Position numbers and translations under genes: made by a program. Under the pieces are notes generated by a model. That model searched no databases. It worked only from the letters and a program-made list of their open reading frames with translations, and was not told the DNA's origin. From NCBI GenBank assembly GCA_002359895.1, contig DEOB01000010.1:256378-320377 (forward strand): a stretch of DNA of 64,000 bases. The letters run 5' to 3'. This document shows positions 16,166 to 24,272 of the stretch, piece after piece. This stretch comes from Stenotrophomonas sp. UBA2629 (GTDB lineage Bacteria > Pseudomonadota > Gammaproteobacteria > Xanthomonadales > Xanthomonadaceae). Positions within the stretch are counted from its first letter, which is position 1. The number at the start of each line of letters is the position of its first letter.

Positions 16166-16558
16166 ATGAGTGAGGCGTTGAGATATTCCGTGCTGGAGTA
16201 CGTGTATCGGGATGCTGGGAATTGGAAGACGCACGGCGCAGTCCTGCTATCCAGATTTGATGAGGGCGCAGACGGGGCCGTGCGGTGCTGCTTGGATTGG
16301 GGTGGGCAGTTCGTACCAGAGCAAGTAGGGCTGCCGGCCCTGCAGGCAATCCATTGGCATGAGCACGGCGATGGGCCGAGTGATCTGGACCATGCGTTCC
16401 ACGAATTTTTGGCTCTGCGCGAAGCCACAGTCAGTGAGGTTCGTTCCCTCGTGGCGTCGTCGTCGATTGAGCAAGTGCTTGCGCAGTTCGCGGTTGCCGC
16501 AAGGAGGTGGGATGTGCGGCGTTCATGGCATCTAGCCGACGAGCTGCTCTGGCAGTGA
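16166..16558 (+). CDS. Conserved hypothetical protein
   Basis: The 130 aa soluble protein begins MSEALRYSVLEYVYRDAGNWKTHGAVLL and continues with GQFVPEQVGLPALQ and DLDHAFHEFLALRE. I know this pattern from unannotated small bacterial proteins but cannot assign a function. It is divergent from the HNH nuclease gene, 120 bases away, and shares its somewhat lower GC. No strong Shine-Dalgarno sequence precedes the ATG. Confidence 0.7.
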   Translation: MSEALRYSVLEYVYRDAGNWKTHGAVLLSRFDEGADGAVRCCLDWGGQFVPEQVGLPALQAIHWHEHGDGPSDLDHAFHEFLALREATVSEVRSLVASSSIEQVLAQFAVAARRWDVRRSWHLADELLWQ

Positions 16559-16626
16559 GTTATTGGGTGCTATAGAACATGGCAGGGCACGCGAAACACG
16601 CCTGGCTTTTGTGCATCATTACCTCC

Positions 16627-17721
16627 ATGACCTCCACCCTCGACCACCTGCGCCGTTACGCGGTCGCCCGTTCGCTGTTCAAGCCGACCACGCTGATGCG
16701 GGCGATCGGCAAGCTGGGCTTTGTCCAGGCCGATCCCATTCGTGCGCCGGCGCGGGCGCAGGATCTAACCTTGCGTCACCGGGTTGTTGACTACCGTGCC
16801 GGTGAGTTGGAGCGCCGTTATCCGAAGTTGGCGTTGGAGGAGGATTTCTTCGTCAACTATGGCTTTCTGCCGCGCGACAACCACGCGCTGATGCATCCGC
16901 GTGAGGCGCGTGTGGTGTGGACGCCGGCGCGATGGAAGCAGGCGCATGCGGTGCGTGAATTCATTGCCGAGCGCGGCGCGGTGCATCCGCGCGAGGTCGA
17001 TGCACATTTTGCGCATGGCAAGACAACCAATTGGTTTGGTGGCTCGTCAAACGCCAGCACGCAGTTGCTCGATGGCATGCATTACCGGGGCATGTTGCGC
17101 GTGGCCCGTCGTGACGGTGGGACGCGTGTGTATGCACTGCGCACTGGTGATGCCACCAAGGTCGATGAAGCACTGGCGAACACGCGTTTGGATACGCTGC
17201 TGGACATCGTCATCCGCAAGTACGCACCGTTGCCGGCGGCAAGCCTGGGTCAGCTGTTGGGTTATCTGCGCAGTGGTGTGCCGCAATGGCAGGGGCTGCG
17301 TGCTGCGGCACTCAAACGTGCGCGTGAGCGTTTGGCTACGGTGCGTATTGATGGTGTGGATTGGTATTGGCCGGCTGATGAGAATCCACGCGCCGCGCGT
17401 TGGCAACCTGACGATGCAGTGCGTCTGCTCACGCCGTTTGACCCGGTGGTGTGGGACCGGCGCCGTTTTGAAATGTTCTGGGGCTGGGCCTACCGCTTTG
17501 AGGCTTACACGCCGGCGCCCAAGCGCAAGCTTGGCTATTACGCGTTGCCGCTGCTCTGGCACGACCGGGTGATCGGCTGGGCGAACTTGAGTGTGGTGGG
17601 CGGCATGTTGAAAACGGATTTCGGTTTTGTGGATGGCCAGGCGCCACGTGATGCGAGTTTCCGTGCTGCACGCGATGCAGAGCTTGAACGCATGCGGCTG
17701 TTTCTGGGCTTGCAGGAATGA
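16627..17721 (+). CDS. Winged-helix DNA glycosylase of the YcaQ/AlkX family (HTH_42)
   Basis: The 364 aa protein matches the HTH_42 family, which includes E. coli YcaQ (interstrand-crosslink glycosylase) and Streptomyces AlkZ. The N-terminal helical region has AIGKLGFVQADPIRAPARAQD. Its Q-A-D matches the QxD active-site motif of the YcaQ branch. It continues with YPKLALEEDFFVNYGFLP and ends with LLTPFDPVVWDRRRFEMFWGWAYRFE and KRKLGYYALPLLW, both family hallmarks. The open frame begins at 16579, but the ATG at 16627 (MTSTLDHLRRYA) gives the normal N-terminus. The likely role is repair of bulky or crosslinked bases. Confidence 0.88.
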   Translation: MTSTLDHLRRYAVARSLFKPTTLMRAIGKLGFVQADPIRAPARAQDLTLRHRVVDYRAGELERRYPKLALEEDFFVNYGFLPRDNHALMHPREARVVWTPARWKQAHAVREFIAERGAVHPREVDAHFAHGKTTNWFGGSSNASTQLLDGMHYRGMLRVARRDGGTRVYALRTGDATKVDEALANTRLDTLLDIVIRKYAPLPAASLGQLLGYLRSGVPQWQGLRAAALKRARERLATVRIDGVDWYWPADENPRAARWQPDDAVRLLTPFDPVVWDRRRFEMFWGWAYRFEAYTPAPKRKLGYYALPLLWHDRVIGWANLSVVGGMLKTDFGFVDGQAPRDASFRAARDAELERMRLFLGLQE

Positions 17722-17767
17722 GGCTGTTCTTGACTACGTGTTCCAACCCCCGTCAGGCAGGTAAGCG

Positions 17768-18172
17768 ATGAAGGCAGCAACTCAAGCCGCGCGCAGCAGT
17801 GCGGTACACATGGCCGTTGCGTTCATCGCAATGGGCAGTTGGGCGACCTTTGCCAACATCGCGCACCCGATGCCGCGACCGCTGATCGCCGGGGTGGTGC
17901 AGGGCACGCTGTCGGCACTGATCACGTTGTTCCTGAAGCGCATGATCGAGGCATTGTCCAACCGCCTGCCGGGAAAGCTTGGCGGCTGGCTGCCACCCAT
18001 AGCGGCTGTGGTGGTGTCGCTGACCCTGCTGACCAGCATCCATTGGTTGGCCGGCACACCGGAAATCGCACGCACCATCGCGGTGCCGCTTTCAGTCACT
18101 GCGGCTTATGCAACGCTGTACAACCTCGCGCTGCGGCGCGGGCGTGTTGTCAATAATCTTCCAAGCGGCTGA
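17768..18172 (+). CDS. Small integral membrane protein of unknown function
   Basis: The 134 aa product has three or four membrane segments (about residues 14-32, 41-58, 75-95 and 102-120). Its middle carries basic residues (LKRMIEALSNRLPGKLGG). No family motif is recognised. It follows the glycosylase gene on the same strand by 46 bases and could be co-transcribed, but nothing links the functions. Confidence 0.65.
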   Translation: MKAATQAARSSAVHMAVAFIAMGSWATFANIAHPMPRPLIAGVVQGTLSALITLFLKRMIEALSNRLPGKLGGWLPPIAAVVVSLTLLTSIHWLAGTPEIARTIAVPLSVTAAYATLYNLALRRGRVVNNLPSG

Positions 18173-18334
18173 GTTAGAGCTCGGTGCTTCAGGCGTCATG
18201 CCGCAGTCTGGCGGCGTCTGGCGCTACCGGATGGGACAGCGCTTGGTAGAGGGTTCGCTGTCAGTAGAAGAGAGGTCGTTTTCGAAAGCCGGAATGAAAG
18301 GTGCGGCTGGAAGCTGTCCTCATGCGCAAGCTGC

Positions 18335-18356
18335 GGGCGGCGTTGCGAGCCGCCCG
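18335..18356 (-). terminator. Hairpin downstream of the M48 protease gene
   Basis: GGGCGGC and GCCGCCC at about 18335-18356 form a 7-bp GC stem just beyond the stop codon of the minus-strand protease gene. No T-run follows. Confidence 0.45.
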
Positions 18357-18364
18357 CTATCTGC

Positions 18365-19105
18365 TTACCTGCTGTCTTTCTTGATCATTGCATCGATGCG
18401 TGTTGCGCGGGCCTCGGAGCCCGGATGCGAGGACATCACGCTGCTGCTGCCGCCAAATTTACGGAACATGCTGGCCATTGCTGCCGGGTCGTAGCTGTGG
18501 CGCTTCATGAAGCGGTAGCCGTACTCGTCGGCGGCGCTTTCTTCCTTCTGCGAGAACTGCGCGTTGATGAAGCCTTCGGCCAGCCCGCCCAGTTCGCCTT
18601 GGCTGAGCTCGGCCACGGCTGCATTGCCGGACGCTGCCAAGCCCTCACGACCTGCGTTGGCCAGCATCCGTGTGCGCATTTTGGTCTTGGAATGGCCCAG
18701 CTTGACGTGCCCGATTTCGTGCCCGATGACACCGCGGATTTCGTCATCGGTGGCAATGTCCATCAGCCCGGTGTAAACGCGCACGCAGCCATTGGCCATC
18801 GCCCAGGCGTTCACTTCCTCGGTGCGATACACCTTGAAACTCAGGTTCAGGCCATCTTCGTTGGCCAGCCCTTCGGTGATTTTGGCCAAGCGCTGTGCAT
18901 AGGGATTGGCGGTGGGGGCGACCGGATTTTCGCGGTCCATGTACACACATGCTTCCTCGGCGGTAGCGATCACTTCCTCGTCAGAAAGCGTGAGTGCTTT
19001 GCCGGCCTTCAAGCCTGTGCTCGTGAGGCCTCTGATATCCAGCGCAGAGGCGTTTGCGGTGAGCAGGCAGGTTGCCAGAAACAGGGTGTTGCGGATCATC
19101 GTCAT
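18365..19105 (-). CDS. M48-family periplasmic metalloprotease (LoiP/YcaL type)
   Basis: The 246 aa protein has a signal peptide (FLATCLLTANASA) and the M48 zinc motif HEIGH at residues 129-133. The third ligand E189 lies in KEESAADEYGYRF. VYTGLMDIATDDEIRGVIGHE is typical of the family. The C-terminal SSHPGSEARATRI block is also conserved in LoiP/YcaL-like enzymes. There is no lipobox, so it is probably soluble in the periplasm, where it would degrade misfolded envelope proteins. A GGAG lies upstream of MTMIRN; a second ATG is two codons in. Confidence 0.9.
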   Translation of the reverse strand: MTMIRNTLFLATCLLTANASALDIRGLTSTGLKAGKALTLSDEEVIATAEEACVYMDRENPVAPTANPYAQRLAKITEGLANEDGLNLSFKVYRTEEVNAWAMANGCVRVYTGLMDIATDDEIRGVIGHEIGHVKLGHSKTKMRTRMLANAGREGLAASGNAAVAELSQGELGGLAEGFINAQFSQKEESAADEYGYRFMKRHSYDPAAMASMFRKFGGSSSVMSSHPGSEARATRIDAMIKKDSR

Positions 19106-19582
19106 TGAAGTGTTGCTCCATGTTGGGGGATAGCGCGCGGCATTCTAACGACAAAAGCCGGTGCGGAATCTCCAGGCGGCGACAGAGTAGTTGTCGTCTT
19201 TTCACTGCGCGAACAACAGCGAAGTAGAGCATCGGAATTTAAGATGATTCTGCTGTCGTTGTGCTTGCAGGCAGTGTTTCGAAGCAAAGAGGGGGCGGGT
19301 ACGCTTTTTTTTGCCTGTGCTGCCTGTGCTGCCTGTGCTGCCTGAGGCGGGAGGCTTGCCTTGTGCGGCAGCTGAGTACAGCGGCTTTCGCCGCGGTTGT
19401 CCCGGGCCGTGGCGAGCGCTGCAGCGCGAATGTAGCCACGTGACGCGGCGCTCGACGCAGCGCCCGCTTTTTCCTACCATGCCCGGCACCAGCAAGCCGA
19501 CCCGCGTAGTTGATGGGGATCGGCCGTTCTTGAACGGCCCAGCGAGCCAGGACACTTCCCGTGCCCACTAAAGGACGCTCGC
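19106..19582. other. Intergenic region with a short tandem repeat
   Basis: No supported gene lies in these 477 bases between divergent genes. A 9-base unit TGCCTGTGC is repeated three times at 19312-19338, with a partial fourth, right after a T8 run (19305-19312). The rest holds GC hairpins (CGCTGCAGCG near 19419) and should contain promoters for both flanking genes. Confidence 0.6.
19312..19346 (+). repeat. Tandem 9-base repeat, three full copies
   Basis: TGCCTGTGC occurs at 19312-19320, 19321-19329 and 19330-19338, followed by TGCCTGAG. As a 9-base unit outside any gene it could vary in copy number by slippage. It lies about 240 bases upstream of the YncE-like gene. Confidence 0.8.
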
Positions 19583-20737
19583 ATGCACCACCGTTCCGTT
19601 TTGCAATCCGCTGCCCTTGCGCTGGCGGTTTCATTTGCTCTCGCTTCGCCGGCCGTACTGGCCGCTGACAAAGCGCAGGTATCAGCCAGCGCGTCTACTG
19701 CCGGCACGCAACGCCAGGCAGTTGCCAAAGGCTTGTACGAGCTGGCTTACAGCGCCAACCAGAATGCTGTGTTCGTCGCATCATCCGGCGGTTTTGGTGA
19801 CGATGCCGGCCCGGCGCAGGTACTGCGGCTGGATCCGCGCACGCTGGCCGTGCAGGCGCGCATTCCGATGCAGCGCAAAGGGTTTGGTGTGGTGCTGGAT
19901 GACAGCAACCACCACCTTTATGTCGGCAACACGGTGGATACGTCGGTGACGGTGGTGGATACCGCGCAGAACAAGGCCATCGGCACCGTGCAGCTGATGG
20001 AGAAGGTGACTGGCAAGGACGGCAAGTCGTATTACAGCCATGATCTGCGCGAGCTGGTGGTGGATGCCCCCAATCACCGCCTTTATGTCACCGGCCACTC
20101 GCAGGAAGGCAGCGTGTTGTTTGTGGTGGATACGCAGTCGCTCACGTTGATCGACACCATTGCCGGACTGGGTAACGCCAAGGCGCCGGGGCTGGCTTTG
20201 GATACGGCAGGTAAGCGCGTTTACACCTCCAACCTGTTGGGTGAGGTGGTGACCGTGGGCACGGACAGCGGTAAGGTGGAGCAACGCTTCAAAGTGAGCG
20301 CAGAGCAGCCGATGAACATTGCGTTGGATCCGTCCAGCTCGCGCTTGTTTGTGACGGATCAGGGGCTGGAGATGATCCGCAAGTACCAAGGCAACAGCAT
20401 CGAAGGCTTTGTCTCGCGTCACCCCGGCCAGCGCGTGTTGGTGCTTGATCGTAGTACCGGTGAAGAGCTGGCCAGCATCCCGACCGACGCTGGCCCGCTG
20501 GGCATCCTGCTTGATGCGCCTCGCAAGCGCCTGTACGTGACCAACCGCGAAGCCGGCACGGTTACCGCTTATGACAGCGACAGCTATCAGCAGGTGGGCA
20601 GCTGGTCAGTGCCGACGCATCCCAACAGCCTGGCGTTGGACGCGAAGAACAACGTGCTCTATGTGAGCATCAAGAACGGCGAAGCCGACCCGAAGGGTAG
20701 CGAGGAGAGTGTCGCTCGCATCGAGTTGGGCAGCTGA
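19583..20737 (+). CDS. yncE: YncE-like secreted beta-propeller protein
   Basis: The 384 aa product has a signal peptide cleaved after AVLAA and seven-bladed propeller repeats of the YVTN/NHL type: HHLYVGNTVDTSVTVVD, HRLYVTGHSQEG, KRVYTSNLLGEV, SRLFVTDQGL, KRLYVTNREAGTV and NVLYVSIKNGE. E. coli YncE (353 aa) is a periplasmic propeller of the same kind, reported to bind DNA and to respond to iron. AAGGA upstream supports the start. The true function is uncertain. Confidence 0.85.
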   Translation: MHHRSVLQSAALALAVSFALASPAVLAADKAQVSASASTAGTQRQAVAKGLYELAYSANQNAVFVASSGGFGDDAGPAQVLRLDPRTLAVQARIPMQRKGFGVVLDDSNHHLYVGNTVDTSVTVVDTAQNKAIGTVQLMEKVTGKDGKSYYSHDLRELVVDAPNHRLYVTGHSQEGSVLFVVDTQSLTLIDTIAGLGNAKAPGLALDTAGKRVYTSNLLGEVVTVGTDSGKVEQRFKVSAEQPMNIALDPSSSRLFVTDQGLEMIRKYQGNSIEGFVSRHPGQRVLVLDRSTGEELASIPTDAGPLGILLDAPRKRLYVTNREAGTVTAYDSDSYQQVGSWSVPTHPNSLALDAKNNVLYVSIKNGEADPKGSEESVARIELGS

Positions 20738-20792
20738 TCTAATGTAACTGTGACGCGTTGGCGCCACTAAGGGATCGGGATGGCGATAGCCG

Positions 20793-21233
20793 TCATCCCG
20801 GTCCCTTTCTGCTGTTGGGGTCTGCTGTGCGTTGACGTTCCTGCCGACGTGCTGCAACGTTCATCAGCCTCTTGAACGTGGGGCATTGCAGATGATGCGG
20901 CTGCCGGCAACGGGCGACATGACGCAGGCCATCGCGCAGTGCCTGCAGGCGCATGATGTGCCGGTCAAGATCATCTGCCTTGCGCAGCAGCTGAGGCCGG
21001 TCGACAGAGAGCTTGCCCTGCGCGTCGAACATGCCGGCGATCTCCTGCAGTGAAAAACCCGCCGTGCGGCCCAGTGCAATCAATGCCAGCCGCTGCATTA
21101 CCGTCATGTCATAGATACGGCGTAGGCCATTGCGGCCCACGGGCTGGATGAGCCCGCGTTCTTCGTAGTAGCGCAGCGTGGAAGCCGGCAGGCCGGATTG
21201 CTGACTGACCTGGCCGATATCGAGTTCCTGCAT
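20793..21233 (-). CDS. MerR-family transcriptional regulator
   Basis: The 146 aa protein begins MQELDIGQVSQQSGLPASTLRYYEERGL, the MerR helix-turn-helix, then GLRRIYDMTVMQRLALIALGRTAGFSLQEIAGMF and a dimerisation helix ending HIMRLQALRDGL. The effector region is CRQPHHLQCPTFKRL, with two cysteines nine residues apart; this is not the SoxR [2Fe-2S] pattern. The start at 21233 is set by family alignment, as the open frame runs further upstream. It is divergent from a DUF2938 gene, with a MerR-type operator between them. Confidence 0.88.
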   Translation of the reverse strand: MQELDIGQVSQQSGLPASTLRYYEERGLIQPVGRNGLRRIYDMTVMQRLALIALGRTAGFSLQEIAGMFDAQGKLSVDRPQLLRKADDLDRHIMRLQALRDGLRHVARCRQPHHLQCPTFKRLMNVAARRQERQRTADPNSRKGPG

Positions 21234-21235
21234 GC

Positions 21236-21266
21236 TTGACCTCAAGTGGACTTGAACTTGGAAACT
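21236..21266 (+). promoter_or_regulatory. MerR-type promoter with a 19-base spacer and operator dyad
   Basis: TTGACC (21236-21241) and GAAACT (21261-21266) are 19 bases apart, the unusual spacing of MerR-controlled promoters. Within the spacer a dyad ACCTCAAGT-GG-ACTTGAACT (21239-21257, 7 of 9 pairs) resembles a SoxR-type box. It reads toward the DUF2938 gene. The -10 match is poor, as is usual for activator-dependent promoters. Confidence 0.6.
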
Positions 21267-21302
21267 GCATGAGAACAGGATTCCAGCGGGGCGAAAAGCG
21301 GC

Positions 21303-21785
21303 ATGGCCATAGATGAAGTAATGATGCGTTGGGTGTTGATCGGCGTCATTGCCACTTTGCTGACCGATGGCTGGGCCTGGTTGCTGCGGCGAGCGGGCCT
21401 GCCCACGCTGGACTACGCGCTGGTGGGCCGGTGGCTTGCCCACATGCCGAAGGGGCGCTGGTGGCACAACCCCATCCAACGCAGCACGGCGATGGGGCAC
21501 GAGCGCTTGCTGGGATGGCTGGCGCATTACGTGTTGGGTGTCGGTTTTGCCTTGCTGCTGGCGCTATGGGTGGGCGCGGCGTGGTTGCAACAGCCCACGC
21601 TATGGCCAGCGTTGGTGTTTGGCCTGGCCAGCGTGGTCGTGCCGTGGTGCGTGATGCAACCTGCCTTTGGAGCGGGTATTGCTGCCTCACGCATGCCCAA
21701 GCCGTGGCGCGCCCGCTTGCAAAGTCTGTCGACACACAGCGTATTCGGCGCCGGTCTTTTCGTGGGCGCGTGGCTGCTGGCATGA
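21303..21785 (+). CDS. DUF2938 family integral membrane protein
   Basis: The 160 aa product has four predicted membrane helices and the family pattern: DGWAWLLRRAGLPTLDYALVGRW, GHERLLGWLAHYVLGVGFALLL, VPWCVMQPAFGAGIAASRMPKPWRARL and SLSTHSVFGAGLFVGAWLL. DUF2938 proteins have no established function. It probably answers to the divergently encoded MerR regulator. An internal ATG at residue 7 is a possible alternative start. Confidence 0.85.
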   Translation: MAIDEVMMRWVLIGVIATLLTDGWAWLLRRAGLPTLDYALVGRWLAHMPKGRWWHNPIQRSTAMGHERLLGWLAHYVLGVGFALLLALWVGAAWLQQPTLWPALVFGLASVVVPWCVMQPAFGAGIAASRMPKPWRARLQSLSTHSVFGAGLFVGAWLLA

Positions 21786-21912
21786 AAGGGGGGCCGTCTG
21801 CCGGCACAGGGTCAGCTTTGTCTGTGGAGCCACCACATAGCCCCACGGCGGAGTAACCGCACCGCGCGCAGGCTTGCCGTGCGACGCAACCGTCGCGACG
21901 CGGAGACCGAAA

Positions 21913-22116
21913 ATGGGTAACACCCACAACCAGCACCCGGGCACGCACCAGAAGATGGATCAGAAGACGGACCAGAACCGTCCTGGCCGGCCGGGTGTGG
22001 ATGACGCGCAGAAGGCCAACCCTTCGCGCCAGGCATCACGCACGGAGCCAAGTCATCAGAAGGACGTGCAGGATCGGAACTCATCGCAGAAGGATCGCGG
22101 CGATTCCAAACATTAA
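21913..22116 (+). CDS. Small hydrophilic protein of unknown function
   Basis: The 67 aa product begins MGNTHNQHPGTHQKMDQ and is made almost wholly of polar residues (Q, K, D, N, S, R, H), with no hydrophobic core. It is probably intrinsically disordered, resembling small stress-type proteins seen near BON-domain and KGG-like genes. GGAG lies ten bases before the ATG. A hairpin follows at 22133-22157. Confidence 0.65.
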   Translation: MGNTHNQHPGTHQKMDQKTDQNRPGRPGVDDAQKANPSRQASRTEPSHQKDVQDRNSSQKDRGDSKH

Positions 22117-22132
22117 GTGATTTGCTTCTGTG

Positions 22133-22157
22133 GCAAGGCCCCAAGAAGGGGCCTTGC
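22133..22157 (+). terminator. Hairpin after the small hydrophilic protein gene
   Basis: GCAAGGCCCC (22133-22142) pairs perfectly with GGGGCCTTGC (22148-22157) around AAGAA. There is no T-run. It lies 16 bases after the stop codon. Confidence 0.6.
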
Positions 22158-22288
22158 TCGGATATCCCCCATACCTCCGCCGTGTGGCGGTATGCGCATG
22201 ACCAACGATGTGCATTGCGGAGGGGCGGAAGCTTCAGTCGCGGGCTTATTGCGGGCACGCGCGCAGTACGCGTACTAGTACACGCCTG

Positions 22289-22507
22289 TCAGTCAGAAAC
22301 GATCAGCGACCAGATGCCAAAGCGTTCGCGAAACCGGTAGCGGTAGCCGCTTTTATCGGACTGCTCGGCGATGTTGCCGTCGCCATCCACCAGTGCGTGC
22401 GGTGTTGCGTTGACCGGATTGGGGTCGGGGTTATAGGACGCGGCCAGCGATGTGACTGCGATGGTCTCGCGGCCGGGGCCTTCAAGAAACATATGAAACG
22501 TGTCCAT
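22289..22507 (-). CDS. Small hypothetical protein
   Basis: The 72 aa product begins MDTFHMFLEGPGRETIAVTSLAASY and ends with a basic-aromatic stretch (GYRYRFRERFGIWSLIVSD). No family is recognised and no strong Shine-Dalgarno sequence is visible. It is kept because its composition looks like a protein, no other frame here is credible, and it fits between hairpin and gene boundaries. Confidence 0.5.
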   Translation of the reverse strand: MDTFHMFLEGPGRETIAVTSLAASYNPDPNPVNATPHALVDGDGNIAEQSDKSGYRYRFRERFGIWSLIVSD

Positions 22508-22610
22508 TGAGGTCTACCTATTTGGTTGGGCGGGTATGCCAGCTCCCGGCAAAACAATCTGCCGGGAGCTGGGCGCTGTCATGACGAAGCGAAGCGGAAG
22601 TTCAGACGCT

Positions 22611-22988
22611 TCAGTGGCCGTGGTCGGCATGGCCAACGGTGATGCCGGTGCTATCCACCCGGGTGACACCTTCGATCTTGCGCGTCACAGCAACCGCACG
22701 ATCGGCTTCGGCTTGGGTGCGGACATTGCCACTCAAAGACACCACGCCATTGACCGTTTCGACCTTCAGGTCCATGCCCGGCACATCTTTGGTTGCGAGC
22801 AGATCGGCTTTCACCTTGGTGGTGATCCATGTGTCACTGCCGGCCTGCTCGGAGGCGGAATTCATTGGCTTTTCGTAGCCGCTTTCCTGTGCACGCGCCT
22901 CATCTACTGGGGAGGCTACCGCCACCGGCGCGCAGGCAGGCAACAGTGCTGCGGCAAAGAGAAGATTGCGAATATGTAAGTGCTTCAT
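22611..22988 (-). CDS. BON-domain periplasmic protein
   Basis: The 125 aa product has a signal peptide (LLFAAALLPACAPVAVASP) and one BON domain: DTWITTKVKADLLATKDVPGMDLKVETVNGVVSLSGNVRTQAEADRAVAVTRKIEGVTRV. BON domains bind phospholipid membranes and occur in OsmY-type osmotic-stress proteins. It ends in a short His-rich tail (GHADHGH). GGAG seven bases before the ATG sets the start. The position of C14 does not make a convincing lipobox. Confidence 0.85.
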   Translation of the reverse strand: MKHLHIRNLLFAAALLPACAPVAVASPVDEARAQESGYEKPMNSASEQAGSDTWITTKVKADLLATKDVPGMDLKVETVNGVVSLSGNVRTQAEADRAVAVTRKIEGVTRVDSTGITVGHADHGH

Positions 22989-23240
22989 GTCGATTCTCCA
23001 TTGGAGGAGGATTGGCCTCATCCACTGAGTCCACCCTCACCCTAGGAGAGCGAGTGTTAAAGCGGCGCGTCTTCTGTGTAAGCCCTGTGTGCACCGCCCT
23101 CAACTTGCAGAACGCTACATGAAGCTGTGTGCTGAATGCACAGAATCAAGCACGATGAATGCACGCGGTTGACCCGATTCCACAGCCTCACAACGCAGGT
23201 GCGCCTATGCTTGCGAGGCAACGTGAAGTGGAGAAGGCCG

Positions 23241-23429
23241 ATGACACGTGGTGATAAAAGTGCGTATACAGACAAACAGAAACGGCAGGCCCAACACATC
23301 GAGCACAGCGAGCGTGATCGGGGCCGGTCAAAAGAAGCGGCCGAACGTATCGCATGGGCGACCGTGAACAAGCAGGACGGCGGCGGCAATAAATCCGGCT
23401 CGGGTCGAAAGAGCGACAAGAAGCATTGA
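23241..23429 (+). CDS. Small conserved basic protein (putative stress or stabilisation protein)
   Basis: The 62 aa protein begins MTRGDKSAYTDKQKRQAQHIE and continues with SKEAAERIAWATVNKQDGGGNKSGSG. This is a widely conserved small family with the signature DKSxYTxKQKRQAxHI and RAWATVNK, sometimes annotated as a plasmid-stabilisation protein without evidence. GGAGAAGG before the ATG sets the start. Function is unknown. Confidence 0.8.
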   Translation: MTRGDKSAYTDKQKRQAQHIEHSERDRGRSKEAAERIAWATVNKQDGGGNKSGSGRKSDKKH

Positions 23430-23618
23430 GGCGGATTTGAGCGCTTCATGGGAGCGCTGCCTCAAGTCACGAACGTTCTACGCCCGCATTCGCCCCGTAC
23501 CCGTAGTCTGCATGCCGCAGGCGGGCTCGTGCGTCGTGCGTCAGGCGCATCGCAAGCGCGGCGTGATGCCGCACAATGCGTGCGCGGCATGAAGCCGCAG
23601 CACGAACACGGAGAAGAG

Positions 23619-24218
23619 ATGCGCGGGAGTAAAGGATTGCTGATCGGGGTGCTGTTGTTGCCTGCGGCGCCGGTGGTTGCCCAAGAGGCCGCTGATGCTG
23701 CTGCGACAGGGGCTGAGGCGCCGTCACCGCGTCTGCGCCTTTTCGGCCAGAACGGCGTAGGCGTGGTGCTGTACACCAACACGACATGCACGCGAAAGTT
23801 CGATGAGAAAATTCGGGCCTCGGGTTCGATGGGAAGCGCCTTCGGCTCGATGCTGGGTAAGGTCAAAAATGAAGCGCTGGGTATTCCGGAAACGGCAACC
23901 ACGCGCAGCATCGGTCAGCGTGGAATGCTGTTGTCCAAGGCGTATTTTCGCGAGTATCCGCTGCAGGCGGGGACTCCGGTGGTGGTGGAAGCGGGCGCGG
24001 GTTCGCCGGCGGGGTGGCGATGCGATCGCCTGATAACCGCAGCATTCACGCCGGAAGACGGTAAGGACTACGAAGCCGCATTTGACGTGGATTTCTCCGA
24101 CGGGGTCTGCACGCTGAAGGTCAATGCGGTGGCGGCGGATGGCCGCTTGAGCCGTGTGCCGGTAGTGCCTGCGAGCGCGGATTGTGCGGCGCCGGCCACC
24201 GCAGCCACGGAGGGCTGA
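23619..24218 (+). CDS. Secreted protein of unknown function
   Basis: The 199 aa product starts at ATG 23619 behind GGAGAAGAG. A signal peptide (LLIGVLLLPAAPVVAQ) precedes a small beta-rich domain with VVLYTNTTCTRKFDEKIRASG, GMLLSKAYFREYPLQAGTPVVVEAG and FDVDFSDGVCTLKVNAV. Four cysteines (in NTTCTR, GWRCDR, DGVCTL and SADCAA) could form two disulfides in the periplasm. I recognise no family. Confidence 0.7.
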   Translation: MRGSKGLLIGVLLLPAAPVVAQEAADAAATGAEAPSPRLRLFGQNGVGVVLYTNTTCTRKFDEKIRASGSMGSAFGSMLGKVKNEALGIPETATTRSIGQRGMLLSKAYFREYPLQAGTPVVVEAGAGSPAGWRCDRLITAAFTPEDGKDYEAAFDVDFSDGVCTLKVNAVAADGRLSRVPVVPASADCAAPATAATEG

Positions 24219-24272
24219 TACCTGCAGGCGTTGCCGGTGCGCGGGCACCGGCAACGTCGGTACGGCAGCGAC

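Noticed and set aside
19312..19346. Possible CRISPR or iteron array
   Set aside because: The units are only 9 bases, contiguous and without spacers.
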